A stretch of DNA of 64,000 nt from an uncultured Lysobacteraceae bacterium (GCA_936911875.1 CAKZGB010000007.1:190928-254927), one strand, 5' to 3'; numbered from the stretch's first letter, positions 16,031 to 24,863 are shown. Notes: generated from the sequence alone by a model not told the origin. Translations and numbers: made by a program.

Positions 16031-18181
16031 ATGAATTCCCTGCGCATTGAACCCGTGATTTCGGACCGCGCCATTGAAATCCCCCTGCAGCCCGCGTCCT
16101 TGGACATCTGGGATAAAAAGTACCGTCTCAAGACCAAGCATGGTGAGGCCGTCGATCAGGATATCGATGGCACCTACCGCCGTGTCGCTAAAGCTCTAGC
16201 CGAGTCCGAAGCGACTCCCGAGCTGCGCGCTCTGTGGGAGGACAAGTTCACCTGGGCCCTGCGCCGTGGTGCGATTCCGGCCGGCCGTATTACCTCAAAC
16301 GCCGGCGCGCTCGAGCACAAGCCGGCCACTTCCACCATTAACTGCACCGTGTCGGGCACCATCGAGGACTCGATGGTCGGCATTCTCGAGAAAGTGCAGG
16401 AGGCCGGTCTGACACTCAAGGCCGGTTGCGGTATCGGTTACGAGTTCAGCACGTTGCGTCCCAAGGGCGCGTTTGTTGCCGGCGCCGGTGCGTACACCAG
16501 TGGCCCGATGTCCTTCATGGATATCTACGACAAGATGTGTTTCACCGTGTCGTCGGCCGGCGGTCGTCGCGGTGCGCAAATGGGCACGTTCGATGTCTCG
16601 CACCCCGATGTCAAAGACTTCATTAAAGCCAAGCGCGAGGACGGTCGTCTGCGTCAGTTCAATCTGTCGCTGCTAATTACCGATGGCTTTATGGACGCCG
16701 TCGAGAACGATGCCGACTGGCCGCTGGTGTTCCCGGTCAACATCAAAGAACGTGACGATGTCGATCTGGACGACCCGACGCAAGTGGTCTGGCGTGATTG
16801 GCCGGCCGCCAATAAATACATCGTGCGCGAAGACGGTCTCGTCGCCTGCAAGATCTACTCGCATATCAAGGCGCGCAAGTTGTGGGACATGATCATGGTC
16901 TCCACGTATGACTTCGCCGAGCCGGGCTTCATTCTCATCGACAAGGTTAATGAGATGAACAACAACTGGTTCTGCGAAAACATCCGCGCAACCAATCCGT
17001 GTGGCGAACAGCCGCTGCCGCCGTACGGCGCCTGTCTGCTTGGCTCGATCAATCTGACCAAGTTCGTCAAAAACCCCTTTACCGAACATGCCGAATTCGA
17101 CTGGGCCGAATACCGCGAGGTGGTCAAAGTCTTTACCCGCATGCTCGATAATGTGGTCGAAGTGAACGGCCTGCCGCTCGAACAGCAACGTGCCGAGATC
17201 ATGCGCAAGCGTCGTCACGGCATGGGCTTTTTGGGTCTGGGTTCGACCATGACCATGCTGCGCATGAAATACGGTTCGCCTGATTCGCTGCGTTTCACCG
17301 AGGCCGTGTCGCGCGAAATGGCGATTGCCGGCTGGGAAACCGGTCTGGAACTGGCCCGTGAAAAGGGTCCGGCCCCGATCATGGACGAGGACTACACCGT
17401 CACCGCCGAAATGCTGCGCAAGCGCCCGGAAATGGCACGCGACGGTCTGAAAGTGGGCGATGTGGTCAAGGGCCGCGTCCTGCACGCCAAGTATTCGCGT
17501 TACATGCAAAAGGTCGCATCGGTTGCACCGGAACTGGTCGAAGAGTTGGCCGTCGTCGGTTCGCGCTTCACGCACCATTCCTCGATTGCTCCGACCGGCA
17601 CCATCTCGCTGTCGCTGGCCAATAACGCGTCCAACGGTATTGAGCCTTCGTTTGCGCACCACTACTCGCGCAACGTGATCCGTGAGGGCAAAAAGTCCAA
17701 GGAAAAGGTGGATGTGTATTCGTTTGAGTTGCTCGCTTACCGCGAACTGATCAACGCCGATGCCATGCCGTACTCCGAAGACCCCGCTGCCAAGCTGCCC
17801 GACTACTTCATTGCGGCCGATGACATTTCGCCCAAGGAACACGTCGATGTGCAGGCCGCCTCGCAAATCTGGATTGACTCCTCGATTTCCAAGACGGCTA
17901 ACGTCCCGACGGATTATCCGTACGAGGATTTCAAGGACATCTACCGTTACGCCTATCAAAAGGGCCTAAAGGGCTGCACCACGTTCCGCTTCAATCCGGC
18001 TGCCTTCCAGGGTGTGCTGGTCAAGGAATCGGATCTGGAAAACACCGTTTACAAATTCGAACTCGAAGACGGCACCACCGTCGAGGCCAAGGGCAACGAG
18101 ATGATCGAGTATGACGGTGAAATGCATACCGCCGCCAACCTGTTTGATGCCTTGAAAGAAGGCTATTACGGCAAGTTCTGA
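16031..18181 (+). CDS. nrdJa: Adenosylcobalamin-dependent (class II) ribonucleotide reductase, large part NrdJa
   Basis: Reduces ribonucleotides to deoxyribonucleotides using a B12-derived radical. The 716-residue protein contains the ten-stranded barrel: STINCTVSG with the first redox cysteine, CGIGYEFSTLRPKGA, ATNPCGEQPLPPYGACLLGSINL with the active-site Cys and Glu, and APTGTISL. ATG 16031 is chosen because the protein family begins near here; the frame is open 44 codons upstream but that part overlaps the regulatory region and looks non-coding. The C-terminal redox cysteines are missing from this chain and are found in the next gene, as in the split NrdJa/NrdJb enzyme of Pseudomonas aeruginosa. 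Confidence 0.92.
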   Translation: MNSLRIEPVISDRAIEIPLQPASLDIWDKKYRLKTKHGEAVDQDIDGTYRRVAKALAESEATPELRALWEDKFTWALRRGAIPAGRITSNAGALEHKPATSTINCTVSGTIEDSMVGILEKVQEAGLTLKAGCGIGYEFSTLRPKGAFVAGAGAYTSGPMSFMDIYDKMCFTVSSAGGRRGAQMGTFDVSHPDVKDFIKAKREDGRLRQFNLSLLITDGFMDAVENDADWPLVFPVNIKERDDVDLDDPTQVVWRDWPAANKYIVREDGLVACKIYSHIKARKLWDMIMVSTYDFAEPGFILIDKVNEMNNNWFCENIRATNPCGEQPLPPYGACLLGSINLTKFVKNPFTEHAEFDWAEYREVVKVFTRMLDNVVEVNGLPLEQQRAEIMRKRRHGMGFLGLGSTMTMLRMKYGSPDSLRFTEAVSREMAIAGWETGLELAREKGPAPIMDEDYTVTAEMLRKRPEMARDGLKVGDVVKGRVLHAKYSRYMQKVASVAPELVEELAVVGSRFTHHSSIAPTGTISLSLANNASNGIEPSFAHHYSRNVIREGKKSKEKVDVYSFELLAYRELINADAMPYSEDPAAKLPDYFIAADDISPKEHVDVQAASQIWIDSSISKTANVPTDYPYEDFKDIYRYAYQKGLKGCTTFRFNPAAFQGVLVKESDLENTVYKFELEDGTTVEAKGNEMIEYDGEMHTAANLFDALKEGYYGKF

Positions 18182-18208
18182 TTGCCGCTCTGATTCGGAT
18201 CTGTTCGC

Positions 18209-18985
18209 ATGACCATTAAAATTTCCCAAAAGATCGCCGGCTATTCGGTGGTCGATCCTTCCAAGGCCGCACCGGTTGCCGCCGAGCCGGTAGCCGCTGT
18301 CGCTGCAGTGCCGACGGCCGAAGTGATTCAGATGCACGAGCGCATCGAGCGCCCGGAAGTGCTGATCGGTTCCACTTACAAGCTCAAGTCGCCGGCGTCC
18401 GATCACGCCATGTACATCACGATCAACGACATCGTGCTGAACCCGGGCACCGAGCACGAACTGCGGCGTCCGTTCGAGATCTTCATCAACTCCAAGTCGA
18501 TGGATCATTTCCAGTGGATCGTGGCGCTGACGCGCATAATGTCGGCCGTGTTCCGGAAGGGCGGTGACGTGACGTTTGTGGTCGACGAAATGAAGGCCGT
18601 GTTCGATCCGCGCGGCGGTTACTTCAAGCCGGGCGGCGTTTACATGCCGTCGCTGGTTGCCGAATTGGGCTCAATTGTCGAAGACCATCTCAAGTCGATC
18701 GGTCTGCTGCACGCGCCGGAACTGACCGCGCAGCAAAAGCAGTTGCTGGCCGAAAAGCGCCGCTATTTCGAAGACAAAGAAAAAGCCGAGTCGGTGGTGC
18801 CCGATCTGTTCCCGGAACTGCAAGTGGCCAAGGCGCCACGCAGCGAAGATGTCGAAGTCACCGGTGACGGTGGGGCGTCGTTCCCGCCTTCGGCCACGAT
18901 GTGCGGCAAGTGTCACGCCAAGGCCGTCGTGATCATGGACGGGTGTGCGACGTGTTTGAATTGCGGCAATAGCAAGTGCGGCTAA
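18209..18985 (+). CDS. nrdJb: Class II ribonucleotide reductase, small part NrdJb
   Basis: 258 residues, 27 bases downstream of nrdJa. Residues 55-165 form the TSCPD-type domain (YKLKSPASDHAMYITINDI, ALTRIMSAVFRKGGD) found at the C-terminus of fused class II enzymes. The last 30 residues hold CGKCHAKAVVIMDGCATC and CGNSKCG, a zinc-ribbon-like set that also supplies the shuttle cysteines for re-reduction of the active site. The N-terminal 50 residues are an Ala/Val-rich linker. Splitting between two genes is known for Pseudomonas; both parts are needed for activity there. Confidence 0.88.
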   Translation: MTIKISQKIAGYSVVDPSKAAPVAAEPVAAVAAVPTAEVIQMHERIERPEVLIGSTYKLKSPASDHAMYITINDIVLNPGTEHELRRPFEIFINSKSMDHFQWIVALTRIMSAVFRKGGDVTFVVDEMKAVFDPRGGYFKPGGVYMPSLVAELGSIVEDHLKSIGLLHAPELTAQQKQLLAEKRRYFEDKEKAESVVPDLFPELQVAKAPRSEDVEVTGDGGASFPPSATMCGKCHAKAVVIMDGCATCLNCGNSKCG

Positions 18986-18993
18986 GCCGCACT

Positions 18994-19142
18994 TGGTAAA
19001 TGGAAAGTGGGATTTGGTAAATAGTAGGTGAGTGGTGGCTGGTAGATGGTGGGCTACCGGAGGCGCCGAAGGGTACTGGGCTAGCGGCGGCACCCCGCGG
19101 TGGCTGGTAGATGGTGGGCTATCGGCGGTACCCGGTGGGACT
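18994..19142. repeat. Heptamer repeat element HR3 (TGGTAAA type)
   Basis: Begins 8 bases after the nrdJb stop. Consecutive 7-base words from 18994 are TGGTAAA, TGGAAAG, TGGGATT, TGGTAAA, TAGTAGG, TGAGTGG, TGGCTGG, TAGATGG, TGGGCTA. After a GC-rich break the words TGGCTGG, TAGATGG, TGGGCTA recur at 19101-19121, followed by TCGGCGG, TACCCGG and TGGGACT in the same register. The first four words reappear inverted at HR4 (22955-22982) with a single base change. Confidence 0.8.
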
Positions 19143-19154
19143 GAGGGCGATTGG

Positions 19155-19652
19155 TTAGGTGGCGGCGGTGAGGGCGTCGTAGGGGAGTAGCGTTGCGCCG
19201 GCGTTGCGGATTCCGGAGTCGACAGCGGCGAGTTGTTCCGTTGTCGCATCGACCACGACCAGTACCTTGCCGGCCTCGATGTCCTGATGGAAATGTCGGC
19301 GCAGCGGGTCGGGCACCGAAGAGCCGGACAGCATCGCACCCAAAGTGCCTAGCAGGACGCCGCCAACAAGACCGCCAAACAGCACGCCACCGGTTAGCGG
19401 AAACGTCATCAGCATCGAGGCGGCGACGGCGGCCAACAGGCCGACCACAGCACCCAGCAGTGCGCCGCGCATGGCGGCCGGTTTGAGATCGGTATCGGCT
19501 TCTTTACGTCGATCGGGGATGCGAGTCTCTTCGATGTCGCCGCGGGCGACCAACTTCAGATCGCTGTCGGGAATGCCACCTTCGCGAGCGACTCGCATCG
19601 CATCACGAGCCACCTGCAGCGATGGCGTGGAATACACATGACGGACTTTCAT
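19155..19652 (-). CDS. Hypothetical membrane protein with glycine-zipper-like segment
   Basis: 165 residues. The N-terminal 50 residues form a small cytoplasmic domain (MKVRHVYSTPSLQVARDAMRV... SDLKLVARGDIEE) resembling general-stress or DUF1269-type alpha/beta folds. Two hydrophobic segments follow, MRGALLGAVVGLLAAVAASMLM and a Gly-rich GGVLFGGLVGGVLLGTLGAML, then a short C-terminal domain with VLVVVDATTEQLAAV. Similar proteins are annotated as hypothetical or magnesium transporter-like; function unknown. Convergent with nrdJb across repeat element HR3. Confidence 0.7.
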   Translation of the reverse strand: MKVRHVYSTPSLQVARDAMRVAREGGIPDSDLKLVARGDIEETRIPDRRKEADTDLKPAAMRGALLGAVVGLLAAVAASMLMTFPLTGGVLFGGLVGGVLLGTLGAMLSGSSVPDPLRRHFHQDIEAGKVLVVVDATTEQLAAVDSGIRNAGATLLPYDALTAAT

Positions 19653-19743
19653 GAGGAATCTCCGTTTGAATTCTCACTTTTATCGTCGACCTTTGGCGGT
19701 TACTCGGCCGTGAATTCCCTGTTGCTGATTCGTGTGGGCGGCG

Positions 19744-19771
19744 TTTCCGTCACGGAAACCCGATAAAATAA
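19744..19771 (+). promoter_or_regulatory. Palindrome and promoter-like sequence before trpG
   Basis: TTTCCGT and ACGGAAA form a perfect inverted repeat around one base (19744-19758), immediately followed by CCCGATAAAATAAAGGG, whose TAAAAT resembles a -10 box about 35 bases before the trpG start. The palindrome could be an operator or a simple dyad; no matching regulator is evident nearby. Confidence 0.4.
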
Positions 19772-19805
19772 AGGGTTTACTGCCAATGGTTCTATTACGC
19801 CGCTG

Positions 19806-20372
19806 ATGCTACTGGTTATAGACAACTACGATTCGTTCACTTGGAACCTGGTCCAGTACCTGCAGATGCAAGGTGCCGATGTAAAGGTCATCCGCAATGA
19901 CGAATGGTCGCTGGAGCAGATCCGGCAGGCCGCGCCCGAGCGCATCGTGATCAGTCCCGGTCCGTGCACGCCGAACGAGGCGGGTATCTCGATGGACGTC
20001 ATTCGCGAACTCGGTTCGACCACGCCGATCCTGGGTGTGTGCCTTGGGCATCAGAGCATCGGTCAGGTTTATGGCGGCAACGTCATTCGCGCCGATGAGA
20101 TCATGCACGGCAAGACCTCGCCGATTCATCATGCCGGTGTGGGTGTGTTTGCCGGATTGCCTTCGCCCTATACAGCGACGCGTTATCACTCGCTGATTGT
20201 GGAGCGCGAGTCGTTGCCTGATTGCCTGCAAGTCACCGCGTGGCTTGAGAACGGCATGATCATGGGGCTGCAGCATCGTGAGTATCCGACGCACGGTGTG
20301 CAGTTCCACCCCGAATCCATTCTGACCGAGCACGGACATGCCTTGCTCCGCAATTTCCTGGAGCTGCAATAA
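19806..20372 (+). CDS. trpG: Anthranilate synthase glutamine amidotransferase component (TrpG/PabA)
   Basis: 188-residue class I glutamine amidotransferase that feeds ammonia to the chorismate-using partner (TrpE, and often also PabB). The triad is Cys79 (GVCLGHQ) with His and Glu in HPES near residue 171. MLLVIDNYDSFTWNLVQYL is the standard N-terminus. No trpE is adjacent, a known arrangement in this order, so the subunit may serve both tryptophan and folate synthesis. trpD follows after 3 bases. Confidence 0.93.
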   Translation: MLLVIDNYDSFTWNLVQYLQMQGADVKVIRNDEWSLEQIRQAAPERIVISPGPCTPNEAGISMDVIRELGSTTPILGVCLGHQSIGQVYGGNVIRADEIMHGKTSPIHHAGVGVFAGLPSPYTATRYHSLIVERESLPDCLQVTAWLENGMIMGLQHREYPTHGVQFHPESILTEHGHALLRNFLELQ

Positions 20373-20375
20373 GCC

Positions 20376-21398
20376 ATGGCCATTACCCCGCAGGAAGCGC
20401 TTCGCCGCACCATTGAACATCGCGAGATCTTTTTCGATGAAATGATCGGCCTGATGACCGCCATCATGCACGGCGAGATTTCGCCCGTCATGACCTCGGC
20501 GATTCTGACCGGCTTGCGCGTCAAAAAAGAAACCGTCGGTGAAATTGCCGGCGCCGCAACGGTGATGCGCGACTTGGCCACGCCCGTGCACGTGCAGGAC
20601 AAGACGCATCTGCTCGATATCGTCGGGACCGGTGGGGATGGCGCCAACACCTTCAACATTTCCAGTGCCACGGTGTTTGTTGCCGCGGCTGCAGGTGCCA
20701 AGGTTGCCAAGCACGGCGGACGCAGTGTCTCGTCGAGCAGCGGCAGTGCGGATCTGTTTGAATCGCTCGGTGTTGGCATCGACATGCCGCCTGAAACGGT
20801 GGCGCGCACTTTAGATGAAGTCGGCATCGGCTTTATGTTTGCACCGACTTATCATCCGTCGATGAAACAAGTCGCACCGGTTCGTCGTGAGATGGCTGTG
20901 CGTACGCTGTTCAACATCCTCGGCCCGTTGACTAATCCCGCGCGTTGTCCGCATGTGCTGATGGGCGTCTTCCACGAAGATCTGGTTGGTATCCAAGTGC
21001 GCGTGCTGCATGAGCTCGGTGCTCAGCGCGCCATGGTCGTGTGGGGTCGTGACAATCTTGATGAGATCAGTCTCGGGGCCGGCACCTTGGTCGGCGAACT
21101 GCGCGATGGCAAGGTCCGCGAATACGAGATTCACCCCGAGGACTTTGGCATCGCCATGGCCGCGACGCGCAATCTCAAGGTCGACAATGTCGAGCAATCC
21201 AAAGCGATGTTGTTGTCGGCACTGAATAACGAGCCCGGTTTGCCGCTGGAGATTGTGGCACTCAACGCCGGTGCTGCGATTTACGTGGCCGGTGTGGCCG
21301 ATAGCATCAAGGACGGTATTGATCTCGCCCGTGCCCGCATTGCCGATGGCAGCGCCATGCACAAGCTGCAACAGTTCGTGGAGGCCACGCGCGCATGA
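20376..21398 (+). CDS. trpD: Anthranilate phosphoribosyltransferase
   Basis: Transfers phosphoribose from PRPP to anthranilate. 340 residues with the PRPP loop GTGGDG (84-89) followed by NTFNISSA, the GGRSVSSSSGSAD anthranilate/phosphate site, and the N-terminal helical domain (ILTGLRVKKET). Length is normal for the family. It overlaps trpC by four bases (ATGA), so trpG, trpD and trpC are one coupled operon. Confidence 0.95.
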   Translation: MAITPQEALRRTIEHREIFFDEMIGLMTAIMHGEISPVMTSAILTGLRVKKETVGEIAGAATVMRDLATPVHVQDKTHLLDIVGTGGDGANTFNISSATVFVAAAAGAKVAKHGGRSVSSSSGSADLFESLGVGIDMPPETVARTLDEVGIGFMFAPTYHPSMKQVAPVRREMAVRTLFNILGPLTNPARCPHVLMGVFHEDLVGIQVRVLHELGAQRAMVVWGRDNLDEISLGAGTLVGELRDGKVREYEIHPEDFGIAMAATRNLKVDNVEQSKAMLLSALNNEPGLPLEIVALNAGAAIYVAGVADSIKDGIDLARARIADGSAMHKLQQFVEATRA

Positions 21399-22189
21399 GC
21401 GACGACATTCTCGCCCGCATTCTGGCGCGCAAACACCAGGAAGTGGAACAACGCTCGCGCGTCCGCACCCTGGATAGCCTTCGTGCCCGTGCCGAACGTG
21501 CACCACGCACTCGCGGCTTTGCCGATGCCATCGCCTCACGCGTAGATGCCGGTCAGACTGCAGTGATTGCCGAGATCAAGAAGGCATCGCCATCGAAAGG
21601 ACTGATCCGCAAGGACTTTGATCCCGCAACCTTGGCGCGCCAGTATGAGGCCGGTGGTGCGGCATGTTTGAGCGTGCTGACCGATGTGGATTTCTTTCAG
21701 GGCTCGAACGCCTACCTGAGCGAAGCGCGCGATGCCTGCGCGTTGCCCGTACTGCGCAAAGACTTCATCGTCGATGAGTATCAGATCTTTGAGGCCCGCA
21801 CGATCGGTGCCGATTGCGTGCTGCTGATCGTGTCCGCACTCGATGAGCTCCAGCTGGTCGATTACTCTAACCTCGCGCAGGACTTAGGCATGGACGTCCT
21901 GATCGAAGTGCACGATGTCGACGAACTCGAAAAGGCGCTACAAACCGACGCGCAACTGATCGGCGTCAATAACCGCAACCTGCGTACGTTCAATGTCGAT
22001 CTGCAAACTAGCCTGACTTTAAAAGAAGGCATCCCCTCCGATCGCGTCGCCATCAGCGAATCCGGCATCCACTCGCGTGCCGATGTGGACCGCCTGACGG
22101 CCAACGGCATTCAGACCTTTCTGATCGGCGAACACTTCATGCGCGAGCGCGACCCCGGCGTGGCCTTGCGCCAACTGATGGGGTACTGA
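21395..22189 (+). CDS. trpC: Indole-3-glycerol-phosphate synthase
   Basis: 264-residue TIM-barrel enzyme closing the indole ring of tryptophan. IAEIKKASPSKG carries the catalytic lysine, LRKDFIVDEYQIFEAR the second key lysine and VGVNNRNLRTF-like GVNNRNLRTF the product-side motif; SESGIHSRADVDRL is the late phosphate-binding segment. It is a single-function enzyme without fused TrpF. Followed after 1 base by a HAD-IB hydrolase gene. Confidence 0.95.
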   Translation: MSDDILARILARKHQEVEQRSRVRTLDSLRARAERAPRTRGFADAIASRVDAGQTAVIAEIKKASPSKGLIRKDFDPATLARQYEAGGAACLSVLTDVDFFQGSNAYLSEARDACALPVLRKDFIVDEYQIFEARTIGADCVLLIVSALDELQLVDYSNLAQDLGMDVLIEVHDVDELEKALQTDAQLIGVNNRNLRTFNVDLQTSLTLKEGIPSDRVAISESGIHSRADVDRLTANGIQTFLIGEHFMRERDPGVALRQLMGY

Positions 22190-22190
22190 G

Positions 22191-22883
22191 ATGGCCTTCG
22201 TCGTTTTCGATCTCGACCACACGCTTTACGATGGCGACTCCGGCACGCGTCTGGTGCATTGGCTACTGAAACGGGACTGGTGGCGCACCGCGCTGGCCTA
22301 TCTGGTGGTACCGATTGCCGGTCCGCTGATCGCCTGGTTGCCCACCCGCCGCATCGGCATCAGCGTATTCCTTTGGATCGCCACTTTAGGCCTCCATTCC
22401 GAGGGCGCGCTCAACCGCCTGATCGATCAATATGTAGTGGAAAACCGCAAAGATTTGCGCGATCGCCTATTGCCCATTGCGATGCAGACCTTGCATCGGC
22501 ACGTGGCCGCCGGTGATGTGGTCGTGGTCGCTACCGGCGCACCCACGGAACTGGCGCGCAAGATCCTGCAGGAAATCACCGGTGATGTATTGCCCGTGAT
22601 CGGCACCGAAGAAGCGCCGCGCTTCGGCGGTCTCGTCGCACGACAACACTGTCACTCGCACAACAAGGTGCGCATGATTCGTGCCGCCGGATTCACCGGC
22701 ATCATTGATGTGGCCTACAGCGACAGCCGCGCCGACTTGCCGTTGCTGCAAGCGGCCACTAACCCGGTCGTTGTGAATCCCAATGCGTCATCGATCGACG
22801 ACTTCGTCAAAGCCTTGCCGGCCGGCACGCCGATCGTGTGGTGGGGCGCAAAAGGTCGCGCCGGCTCCGGCAGTCCTCGATAA
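22191..22883 (+). CDS. HAD-IB family hydrolase (SerB-like)
   Basis: 230-residue phosphatase of HAD subclass IB. Motif I is FDLDHTLYDGDSG with nucleophile Asp8 and Asp10; motif II is VATGAPTELARKI; motif III contains a lysine in HSHNKVRMI; motif IV is YSDSRADLPLL. A hydrophobic cap region (TALAYLVVPIAGPLIAWL) suggests membrane association, as in HAD-IB proteins acting on phospholipid or similar substrates. It follows trpC by one base and is probably cotranscribed, although a role in tryptophan synthesis is not implied. Confidence 0.85.
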   Translation: MAFVVFDLDHTLYDGDSGTRLVHWLLKRDWWRTALAYLVVPIAGPLIAWLPTRRIGISVFLWIATLGLHSEGALNRLIDQYVVENRKDLRDRLLPIAMQTLHRHVAAGDVVVVATGAPTELARKILQEITGDVLPVIGTEEAPRFGGLVARQHCHSHNKVRMIRAAGFTGIIDVAYSDSRADLPLLQAATNPVVVNPNASSIDDFVKALPAGTPIVWWGAKGRAGSGSPR

Positions 22884-22892
22884 CCCCCACGT

Positions 22893-22999
22893 CTCCGCCA
22901 GCGCTTAAGAGTCGCAGCCGCTCCGCCAGCCCTTAAACGGCCCGGCGCCCGCCACCATTTACCAAATCCCATTTTCCATTTACCAGCTCCCGCTTTACC
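22893..22999. repeat. Heptamer repeat element HR4 (TGGTAAA type, inverted)
   Basis: Between the HAD-IB gene and clp, which converge. From 22955 the 7-base words are CCATTTA, CCAAATC, CCATTTT, CCATTTA, CCAGCTC, CCGCTTT; complemented they match HR3 over 29 bases with one change. Upstream, CTCCGCCAGC is repeated at 22893 and 22921, a 28-base (4 x 7) step. The clp stop codon (22995-22997) lies in the last words. Confidence 0.8.
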
Positions 23000-23660
23000 G
23001 GGTGCCGTAAAGGACGATCGTCTTCCCCCGAGCGTGGAGTTTGCCTTCGAGCTGCAATTTCTTGAGCACCCGGCCGGCCATCTCACGGGAGCAACCGACC
23101 AGACGGCTGAGTTCCTGACGCGAGACGCGCAGCTGCGTGCCGTCGGGGTGCGAGAGGGCCTCGGGCTCGCGGGCCAGATCGTGCAGCGCCCGAAGAATGC
23201 GGTCTGTCACATCCAGGAACGCCAGTCGAGCGGCTTTACGCGTGGTTTCGAGTAGGCGATTGCTGATTTGCGCGCCCAATCCGTACAGCAGACGCGGCGC
23301 ATCGGGCGCCAGTTTGGTTTGCAGCAGCTCGTAGAACCGTTCGTGGCTGATTTCCGCCAGCTCGCACGGGGTCCGGGAGCGCAGGGCCACTTCGCGCTGA
23401 TCCGTCTGGATGAACAGGCCCAATTCGCCGACGATCTCACCGGGGCCGACATAGCCCAGGACGAGTTCGCGGCCATCGCCTTCCTCGGCGATCAGACTGA
23501 CCGAGCCGGAAATGACGTAGTACATGGTAGTGGCCGGGTCGCCGGGACGGAAAATGTCCGTGCGCGACGGATACCGCCGCCGGTGACAATGCGCCAGAAA
23601 CCGGTCAATTGTGGGTTGGTCAGGTACGAGCGGCGAGTTATTGCGGTGTTGAACGGTCAC
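22995..23660 (-). CDS. clp: Clp-type Crp/Fnr-family global regulator
   Basis: 221-residue DNA-binding regulator. The N-terminal cyclic-nucleotide-binding-type barrel (HRRRYPSRTDIFRPGDPATTMYYVI) and the C-terminal winged helix with LRVSRQELSRLVGCSREMAG closely follow Xanthomonas Clp, including the ending HARGKTIVLYGTR. In Xanthomonas, Clp drives virulence, exoenzyme and extracellular polysaccharide genes and is inhibited by cyclic di-GMP. The start is GTG 23660; no better upstream start was seen. It is divergent from speD, the same neighbour as in Xanthomonas, and its stop codon lies within HR4. Confidence 0.9.
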   Translation of the reverse strand: MTVQHRNNSPLVPDQPTIDRFLAHCHRRRYPSRTDIFRPGDPATTMYYVISGSVSLIAEEGDGRELVLGYVGPGEIVGELGLFIQTDQREVALRSRTPCELAEISHERFYELLQTKLAPDAPRLLYGLGAQISNRLLETTRKAARLAFLDVTDRILRALHDLAREPEALSHPDGTQLRVSRQELSRLVGCSREMAGRVLKKLQLEGKLHARGKTIVLYGTR

Positions 23661-23922
23661 TTAAAAAGGTCCAGACGGTGAAAAATCTCCGCTGAGCACC
23701 GCCGGCCCGTACGATCAAATATGCAACCGTATGGCCGACCCCCAATGAGTGCGAGGAGTTTGCACAGAATAGCAACATTTCTGTAAATTCCCAGTACTTA
23801 ATGAACGAGCGAAGGCGATTCGGCTGCCCGCTCCGCCTTCGAGCCTGAACCCGGTGCTTGGCGGGAGGAATTTTGCGTCATACTATGCGGGTTTACTTTC
23901 CGCATTTCAGGGATCTCATATA
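23661..23922. promoter_or_regulatory. Divergent clp/speD control region with hairpin
   Basis: 262 bases without a gene. CGAAGGCG (23810-23817) and CGCCTTCG (23834-23841) form a perfect 8-base stem with a 16-base loop about 80 bases before the speD start, probably in its 5' leader. AT-rich promoter-like patches occur around 23760-23800 and 23865-23885, but no hexamer pair is convincing. Confidence 0.4.
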
Positions 23923-24717
23923 GTGGTCAAGCCATTGCCCGGCCTGCGCCTGCAGGGTTTTAACAACCTCACCAAGGCGTTGTCGTTCAACATTTATGAC
24001 GTGTGCTACGCAACGTCCGAGGACGAGCGCCGTCGCTACATCGAGTACATCGATGAGGTGTACAACGCCGACCGCCTGACCCAGATCCTGACCGATGTGG
24101 CCGAGATCATCGGTGCCAACATCCTGAACATCGCGCGCCAGGACTACGACCCGCAGGGCGCCTCGGTCACGATCCTGATCTCCGAAGAACCCGTCATCGA
24201 CAAGAAAGACGCGGGCAAGGAAATCATCTCCGACGCCGTCGTCGCGCACATGGACAAGTCGCACATCACCGTGCACACGTACCCTGAAACGCACCCGGAC
24301 AACGGCATCGCCACGTTCCGCGCGGACATCGACGTGGCCACCTGCGGCGTCATCTCGCCACTGAAAGCCCTGAACTACCTGATCGAATCTCTCGAATCCG
24401 ACATCGTGGTCATGGACTACCGCGTCCGCGGCTTCACCCGCGACATCAAGGGCAAAAAGCACTACATCGACCACAAGATCAACTCGATCCAAGACTACCT
24501 GGCCAAGAACGTCAAATCGCGCTACGAAATGCTCGACGTCAACGTCTACCAGGAAAACATCTTCCACACCAAGATGCACCTCAAGGACTTCGACCTCGAC
24601 AACTATCTGTTCGAAGAGAAGGCCCGCAACCTGTCGTTCAAGGAGCGGATGAAGATCGAAGCCCGTCTCAAGCGCGAGATCGAGGAGCTGTACCACGGAA
24701 GGAATCTCGTCGACTGA
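23923..24717 (+). CDS. speD: S-adenosylmethionine decarboxylase proenzyme
   Basis: Pyruvoyl enzyme that makes decarboxylated SAM for spermidine synthesis. GTG 23923 is taken as start because MVKPLPGLRLQGFNNLTKAL is the usual N-terminus in Lysobacterales; AGGGA lies 9 bases upstream. The 264-residue proenzyme is expected to self-cleave before Ser113 in DKSHITVHTYPE to form the pyruvoyl group. Length and motifs match the E. coli-type (class 1a) enzyme. A hairpin terminator follows, and the stop is 13 bases before the left heptamer arm of HR6. Confidence 0.94.
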   Translation: MVKPLPGLRLQGFNNLTKALSFNIYDVCYATSEDERRRYIEYIDEVYNADRLTQILTDVAEIIGANILNIARQDYDPQGASVTILISEEPVIDKKDAGKEIISDAVVAHMDKSHITVHTYPETHPDNGIATFRADIDVATCGVISPLKALNYLIESLESDIVVMDYRVRGFTRDIKGKKHYIDHKINSIQDYLAKNVKSRYEMLDVNVYQENIFHTKMHLKDFDLDNYLFEEKARNLSFKERMKIEARLKREIEELYHGRNLVD

Positions 24718-24730
24718 GTCGAACGAGTAA

Positions 24731-24751
24731 ATCAAAAATCAAAAATCAAAA
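24731..24751 (+). repeat. HR6 left arm, (ATCAAAA)x3
   Basis: Three perfect direct copies of ATCAAAA starting 13 bases after the speD stop. The arm runs straight into the A-rich side of the speD terminator stem. Confidence 0.9.
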
Positions 24752-24792
24752 AATGACGCGGCGGACCCTTGGTCGGCTGCGTCATTTTTTTT
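24748..24792 (+). terminator. Terminator after speD, inside HR6
   Basis: ATGACGC (24753-24759) pairs with GCGTCAT (24779-24785), flanked by an A run on the left and eight T on the right, so the helix can be extended and read in both directions. An inner GACC/GGTC pair is also possible. Confidence 0.85.
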
Positions 24793-24863
24793 GGGCAATT
24801 CTCTTAAGCGGTTTTACGGCCGCGGCCTACGGACGGTCTTAGTTGGGGGCGGGATGATGGGGC

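Noticed and set aside
16673..17959. 428-codon open frame antisense to nrdJa
   Set aside because: The sense strand encodes a complete, conserved reductase; the antisense product has no recognisable fold and no ribosome binding site.
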